Shown here: one piece after another, positions 6,399-9,109 of the stretch
Numbering within the stretch: the first letter of the stretch is position 1
How the letters are laid out: every line of letters begins with the position of its first letter
NCBI GenBank assembly: GCA_013361745.1
Contig: JABFXM010000189.1
Coordinates: forward strand, 1 to 9,109
DNA: 9,109 nt
Direction: 5' to 3'
Source: Gemmatimonadaceae bacterium
GTDB lineage: Bacteria; Gemmatimonadota; Gemmatimonadetes; Gemmatimonadales; Gemmatimonadaceae
Made by a program: the position numbers and the translations under genes
Notes under the pieces: model-generated
Database searches by the model: none
The model's input: the letters and a program-made list of their open reading frames with translations, nothing else
Told to the model about the DNA's origin: nothing

Positions 6399-7772
6399 GT
6401 GGCCCGTATCGACGTGGTGATGCCCCAGATGGGGGAGTCGATCGCCGAGGGGACGCTCACGAGGGGGTTGAAGAAGGTCGGCGACGCGGTGAAGCGCGAC
6501 GAGCCGATCTTCGAGATCTCGACGGACAAGGTGGACGCGGAGATCCCGGCGCCCAACGCGGGGGTGCTGGCGGAGATCGTCGTGAGCGAAGGCCAGACGG
6601 TCGCGGTGGGGACGATCGTGGCGCGGATCGAGACCGCCCAGGGCGCGGCGGTGGGCGCGGGCGCCTCGGGTGGCTATGGAGCGGGCGTTACGGCGCCGGG
6701 CGCGGGGGCCCCCCCCCAAAAGCAAGATGCACCCGCAGCCTCCTCGCCCCAGCACCCTTCCCACGCACCTGCAGTCGCTTCCTCGCGTCCCGTCTCCGCC
6801 CCAGCCCTCAGCGCGGCCGCGAACACCCTCGAGGGCCGCCTGCGTGCGAAATCATCCCCGCTGGTGCGAAAGATCGCCGCCGAGCATGGGATCGAGATCG
6901 CGGGGCTGAGCGGAAGCGGGATCGCCGGACGCGTCACGAAGCGCGACATCATGCAGGCGATCGAGACCGGAACCGCGACGCGCGGCGGATCGCGGCCGGC
7001 GGCGGTGCCCGCGGGCGGCGCCGGCGGCGGGTACGACGCCGGCTTCCCCCATCCGCAGGGATGGGACGGCGACGTCGTCGAGCCGATGTCGAAGATGCGC
7101 TCGCTCACCAGCGAGCACATGGTGAACGCGCGCCGGCACGCGGCGCACGTGACCTCCTTCTTCGAGGTCGACCTCACGCGCGTCGGCCGCATCCGGCAGA
7201 AGAACCGCGTCGCCTTCGAGCAGCAGACGGGGCAGAAGCTCACCTTCCTCCCCTTCGTGATCAAGGCGGTCACCGACTGCCTGAAGCGGCATCCGATGCT
7301 CAACGCGGCGCACGACGGCCGCAACATCATCTGGCGCAAGCAGTACAACATCGGGATCGCGGTCGCGCTCGACTGGGGGCTGATCGTTCCCGTGATCAAG
7401 GGCGCGGACGATCTCTCGCTCGCGGGTCTCACGAAGCAGCTCAACGACCTCGCCGCGCGGGCGCGGGCGAAGAAGCTGCAGCCGGCGGAGGTGCAGAACG
7501 CGACCTTCACCATCACGAACCCGGGCGTCTTCGGCTCGCTCATGGGGACGCCGATCATCCCGTTAGGCACGGCGGCCATCCTCGGGCTCGGCGCGATCGA
7601 GAAGCGGCCGAAGGTGATCACGGGGGCGGACGGCGAGGACACCATCGCGATCCGCACCTGCGCCTACTTCTCCATCTCCTTCGACCACCGCATCGTCGAC
7701 GGCGCGGACGCGGACCGCTTCATGGCCGACGTCAAGCAGACCCTCGAGACGTTCCCGGAGGCGGCGCTCTGA
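6399..7772 (+). CDS. Dihydrolipoyl acyltransferase, E2 core of a 2-oxoacid dehydrogenase complex
   Basis: The protein has 457 residues with the full E2 layout. Lipoyl domain 1-79 carries the lipoylation site STDKVDAEIPAP (Lys 44). A Gly/Ala then Pro/Ala/Ser-rich linker spans about 80-145. The peripheral subunit-binding domain at about 148-189 (SPLVRKIAAEHGIEIAGLSG, then GRVTKRDI) binds E1 or E3. A second flexible linker (about 190-225) leads to the catalytic acyltransferase domain (about 226-457) with the active-site H430-R-I-V-D434-G435 and TITNPGVFGSLMGTP (371-385). It moves the acyl group from lipoamide to CoA. There is a single lipoyl domain. The gene follows the membrane protein by 10 bases. 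E3 is not in the window, so it is encoded elsewhere. The linker contains a G5-C9-A4 homopolymer block (6704-6721). Residues 386-390 are IIPLG, where many E2s have an N-Q/P-P/Q stretch. Confidence 0.95.
   Translation: MARIDVVMPQMGESIAEGTLTRGLKKVGDAVKRDEPIFEISTDKVDAEIPAPNAGVLAEIVVSEGQTVAVGTIVARIETAQGAAVGAGASGGYGAGVTAPGAGAPPQKQDAPAASSPQHPSHAPAVASSRPVSAPALSAAANTLEGRLRAKSSPLVRKIAAEHGIEIAGLSGSGIAGRVTKRDIMQAIETGTATRGGSRPAAVPAGGAGGGYDAGFPHPQGWDGDVVEPMSKMRSLTSEHMVNARRHAAHVTSFFEVDLTRVGRIRQKNRVAFEQQTGQKLTFLPFVIKAVTDCLKRHPMLNAAHDGRNIIWRKQYNIGIAVALDWGLIVPVIKGADDLSLAGLTKQLNDLAARARAKKLQPAEVQNATFTITNPGVFGSLMGTPIIPLGTAAILGLGAIEKRPKVITGADGEDTIAIRTCAYFSISFDHRIVDGADADRFMADVKQTLETFPEAAL
6704..6721. repeat. Homopolymer block G5-C9-A4 inside the E2 linker
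   Basis: Five G, nine C and four A follow one another within codons 102-108 of E2 (A-G-A-P-P-Q-K). The reading frame is continuous across it, since lipoyl and catalytic domains lie in the same frame. Nine-base runs are prone to replication slippage and to sequencing error. Confidence 0.85.
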
Positions 7773-7774
7773 TC

Positions 7775-8032
7775 ATGTCCCGCGTCCTCACGATGCACCG
7801 CAAGATCGTCCCGCCGCAGGACCGCAGGAACTACATGGAGCGGCTGCGCGCGAAGCGCGACTACTACAAGCGCGCGAATTGCACCTTCTGGGCGTGCGAG
7901 GAGATGGGTCTCCCCGGAGCGTTCCTCGAGTTCTTCGAGGCGCCCGACGCGCCGACGCTCACCGCGGCACACGCCGCGGCGCCCGAGTCGATCGTCGACC
8001 CGGCGCGGATCTACAAGCTCGTGGAGCTCTGA
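7775..8032 (+). CDS. Unassigned 85-residue soluble protein, possibly ferredoxin-fold dimer
   Basis: The protein starts at ATG 7775, 2 bases after the E2 stop, with no clear ribosome site. It has 85 residues and no membrane segment. The order is strand (VLTMHRKIV), helix rich in Arg/Tyr (QDRRNYMERLRAKRDYYKRA), strand (CTFWACEE), strand (AFLEFFEAPDAP), helix (LTAAHAAAP) and a C-terminal strand (RIYKLVEL). This resembles half of a dimeric alpha/beta barrel as in antibiotic-biosynthesis-monooxygenase or NIPSNAP-like proteins, but I see no signature that proves membership. Two cysteines (C36, C41) flank the FWA segment. Its neighbours suggest cotranscription with E2, not a specific role. Function unknown. 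Confidence 0.75.
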   Translation: MSRVLTMHRKIVPPQDRRNYMERLRAKRDYYKRANCTFWACEEMGLPGAFLEFFEAPDAPTLTAAHAAAPESIVDPARIYKLVEL

Positions 8033-8037
8033 GTCTC

Positions 8038-8304
8038 ATGCCTTTCCGTACCATCGATGTCGGCGGCCAGCAGTGGCGCGTGCAGTCGAGCGGCCGCGTC
8101 ACCCAGCTCGATCGCGACGAGTTCGGACTCGTCTTCGTCCGCGGCAGCGGGCCGTCCATGGAAGTTCGCGTCACCCGCTATTCGCCGATCGCGACGCGGT
8201 CACGCGAGGCGGCGCTCGCCGAGCTGAGCGAGGACAAGCTGCGCGAGCTCTTCGGCTTCTCGCAGCCGAGCGACACTTCCCCCGACGCGGGCTACCGGCC
8301 GTGA
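8038..8304 (+). CDS. Unassigned 88-residue soluble protein
   Basis: The protein starts at ATG 8038, 5 bases after the previous stop. It begins MPFRTIDVGGQQWRVQSSGR and has 88 residues. Residues 1-50 alternate strand-like segments (IDVGGQQWRVQSSGR, FGLVFVRGSG, MEVRVTRYSP). They are followed by a helix (SREAALAELSEDKLRELFGF) and a polar tail ending SPDAGYRP, which suggests a small beta-sheet domain with one amphipathic helix. I recall similar hypothetical proteins from Gemmatimonadota, with the same GGQ.WRV start and SP.AGYR end, but no function. Its stop overlaps the GTG of the PHP gene by 4 bases (GTGA at 8301-8304), so the two are coupled. Confidence 0.75.
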   Translation: MPFRTIDVGGQQWRVQSSGRVTQLDRDEFGLVFVRGSGPSMEVRVTRYSPIATRSREAALAELSEDKLRELFGFSQPSDTSPDAGYRP

Positions 8305-9089
8305 CGGCGCCCACGGGCGAGAGCCTTCCGCCCGTGACGCGCTTCGTCGACCTGCACATGCACTCGACGGCGTCCGACGGCGCGCGCGCGCCCGAGGAGG
8401 TCGCGGCCGCCGCGGCCGCCGCGGGGCTGAGCGCGAGCGCGCTCACCGATCACGATACCATCGGCGGGGTCGCGACCGCGCGCGCCGCGGGAGAGCGGCT
8501 CGGGCTCCGCGTCATCACCGGCGTCGAGCTCAGCGCCTTCGAGGGCGATCGCGAGATCCACCTGCTCGGGCTCCACCTCGACCGGCCGGAGCGCATCGAG
8601 GGCGCGATGGAGGAGTTCCGCGCGACGCGCGTCACGCGCGCGCGGGAGATGGTGGGGAAGCTCAACGCGCTCGGGATCCCCGTGACCTTCGACGCGGTGC
8701 TCGCCGCCGCGGGCCCCGGCGCGGTCGGGCGTCCGCACGTCGCGCGCGCCGTCGTCGACGGCGGATGGGCGCTCGACTCGCGCGCCGGCGGACTCGCCAT
8801 CGTCGCCCATCCCGGCCCCGACTTCACGCGCACGCGCGTCGAGCGCGCGGTCGCGCTCGGGCTCGACGGGCTCGAGGTCTGGCATCCGAGCCACAGCGGC
8901 GACGAGGTCCGGCGGCTGCGCGCCCTGGTCGACCACTTCCACCTCGTTGCGAGCGGCGGCTCCGACTGGCATGGCGCCGCCGAGGGGCCGCGGGTGATCG
9001 GCGTCATGAAGGTGCCCGTCGCCGTTCTCGAGAAGCAGGAAGCGCGACTCGCCGAGCGCCGCTCCGCCCCCGCCGCGGAAGGCGCCTGA
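8301..9089 (+). CDS. PHP-domain phosphoesterase, RNase AM/TrpH (YciV) type, apparently shortened
   Basis: The protein has 262 residues from GTG 8301, which overlaps the previous stop by 4 bases; family members are usually somewhat longer. Metal-binding PHP motifs are present: DLHMHSTASDG (17-27; H19, H21, D26), TDHDT (49-53; H51), GVELS (74-78; E76), REIHLLGLH (84-92; H87), GRPHVAR (143-149; H147), AHPG (169-172; H170), WHPSH (194-198) and GSDWHG (220-225; D222, H224). Known relatives are a 5'-3' exonuclease trimming RNA and 3',5'-nucleoside bisphosphatases. Between H147 and H170 there are only 23 positions. By my recollection E. coli YciV has about 55 there, including a segment ending near a YVP motif, so roughly 30 residues seem to be missing in frame, just after GGWA (154-157). 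All metal residues that I can name remain. An Ala-rich helix (35-41) comes from a 9-bp tandem repeat. Confidence 0.88.
   Translation: MTAPTGESLPPVTRFVDLHMHSTASDGARAPEEVAAAAAAAGLSASALTDHDTIGGVATARAAGERLGLRVITGVELSAFEGDREIHLLGLHLDRPERIEGAMEEFRATRVTRAREMVGKLNALGIPVTFDAVLAAAGPGAVGRPHVARAVVDGGWALDSRAGGLAIVAHPGPDFTRTRVERAVALGLDGLEVWHPSHSGDEVRRLRALVDHFHLVASGGSDWHGAAEGPRVIGVMKVPVAVLEKQEARLAERRSAPAAEGA
8403..8423. repeat. Short tandem repeat, 9-bp unit about 2.3 copies
   Basis: The unit gcggccgcc occurs twice plus gcg, coding for an Ala run in the PHP protein. It is probably an expansion by slippage without regulatory meaning. Confidence 0.6.
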
Positions 9090-9091
9090 CG

Positions 9092-9109
9092 ATGGAGCTC
9101 GGCGGCCGC
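9092..9109 (+). CDS. Start of a further gene, cut by the right edge
   Basis: An ATG 2 bases after the PHP stop opens MELGGR before the window ends. GAAGG at 9078-9082 could serve as ribosome site. The peptide is compatible with the first residues of a short-chain dehydrogenase/reductase (often M.L.GR.alVTGg), but six codons cannot establish this. The tight spacing is the main support for a real gene. Confidence 0.4.

Noticed and set aside
1..9109. CRISPR arrays, tRNA or rRNA genes, insertion sequences, phage or defence genes
   Set aside because: I saw no regularly spaced repeats, no tRNA-like fold, no transposase and no defence-type domain; the window reads as housekeeping metabolism with small unassigned genes.

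Overview
The window is high-GC bacterial DNA with densely packed genes. From remembered resemblance of several small proteins and the overall style of the genes, I suspect a Gemmatimonadota member, but nothing in the window (no rRNA or marker gene) proves it.

Layout. Bases 1-315 (minus strand) hold the N-terminal part of an exported lipoprotein that looks like a glycoside hydrolase family 3 enzyme and runs off the left edge. A divergent intergenic region follows (316-572). A small plus-strand lipoprotein gene (573-905) is closed by a textbook intrinsic terminator (971-1004). From 1065 to the right edge every gene is on the plus strand, with gaps of 2-32 bases or overlaps of 1-4 bases. This looks like one long operon, although no promoter is visible between the terminator and its first gene.

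The run has three parts. (1) Inositol lipid part: a CDP-alcohol phosphatidyltransferase with phosphatidylinositol-phosphate-synthase features, then a myo-inositol-1-phosphate synthase. Together they could turn glucose-6-phosphate plus CDP-diacylglycerol into phosphatidylinositol phosphate. (2) 2-oxoacid dehydrogenase part: E1 alpha, E1 beta and lipoyl-bearing E2 of a pyruvate or branched-chain 2-oxoacid dehydrogenase complex. Small unassigned genes are interspersed: a YtkA/FixH-like lipoprotein, a 97-residue soluble protein overlapping E1 alpha, and a two-helix membrane protein between E1 beta and E2. No E3 (lipoamide dehydrogenase) lies in the window. (3) Tail: two small soluble unassigned proteins, a PHP-domain phosphoesterase of the RNase AM/TrpH type that appears internally shortened, and the first six codons of a further gene.

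If the dehydrogenase is of the branched-chain type, the operon could couple supply of branched acyl-CoA primers for membrane fatty acids to supply of an inositol head group. This is inference. The most unexpected sequence signal is the nonamer CCGTTAGGC. It accounts for all three TTA codons I can find in the window's genes, and it encodes every Pro-Leu-Gly tripeptide in them, in three unrelated proteins.
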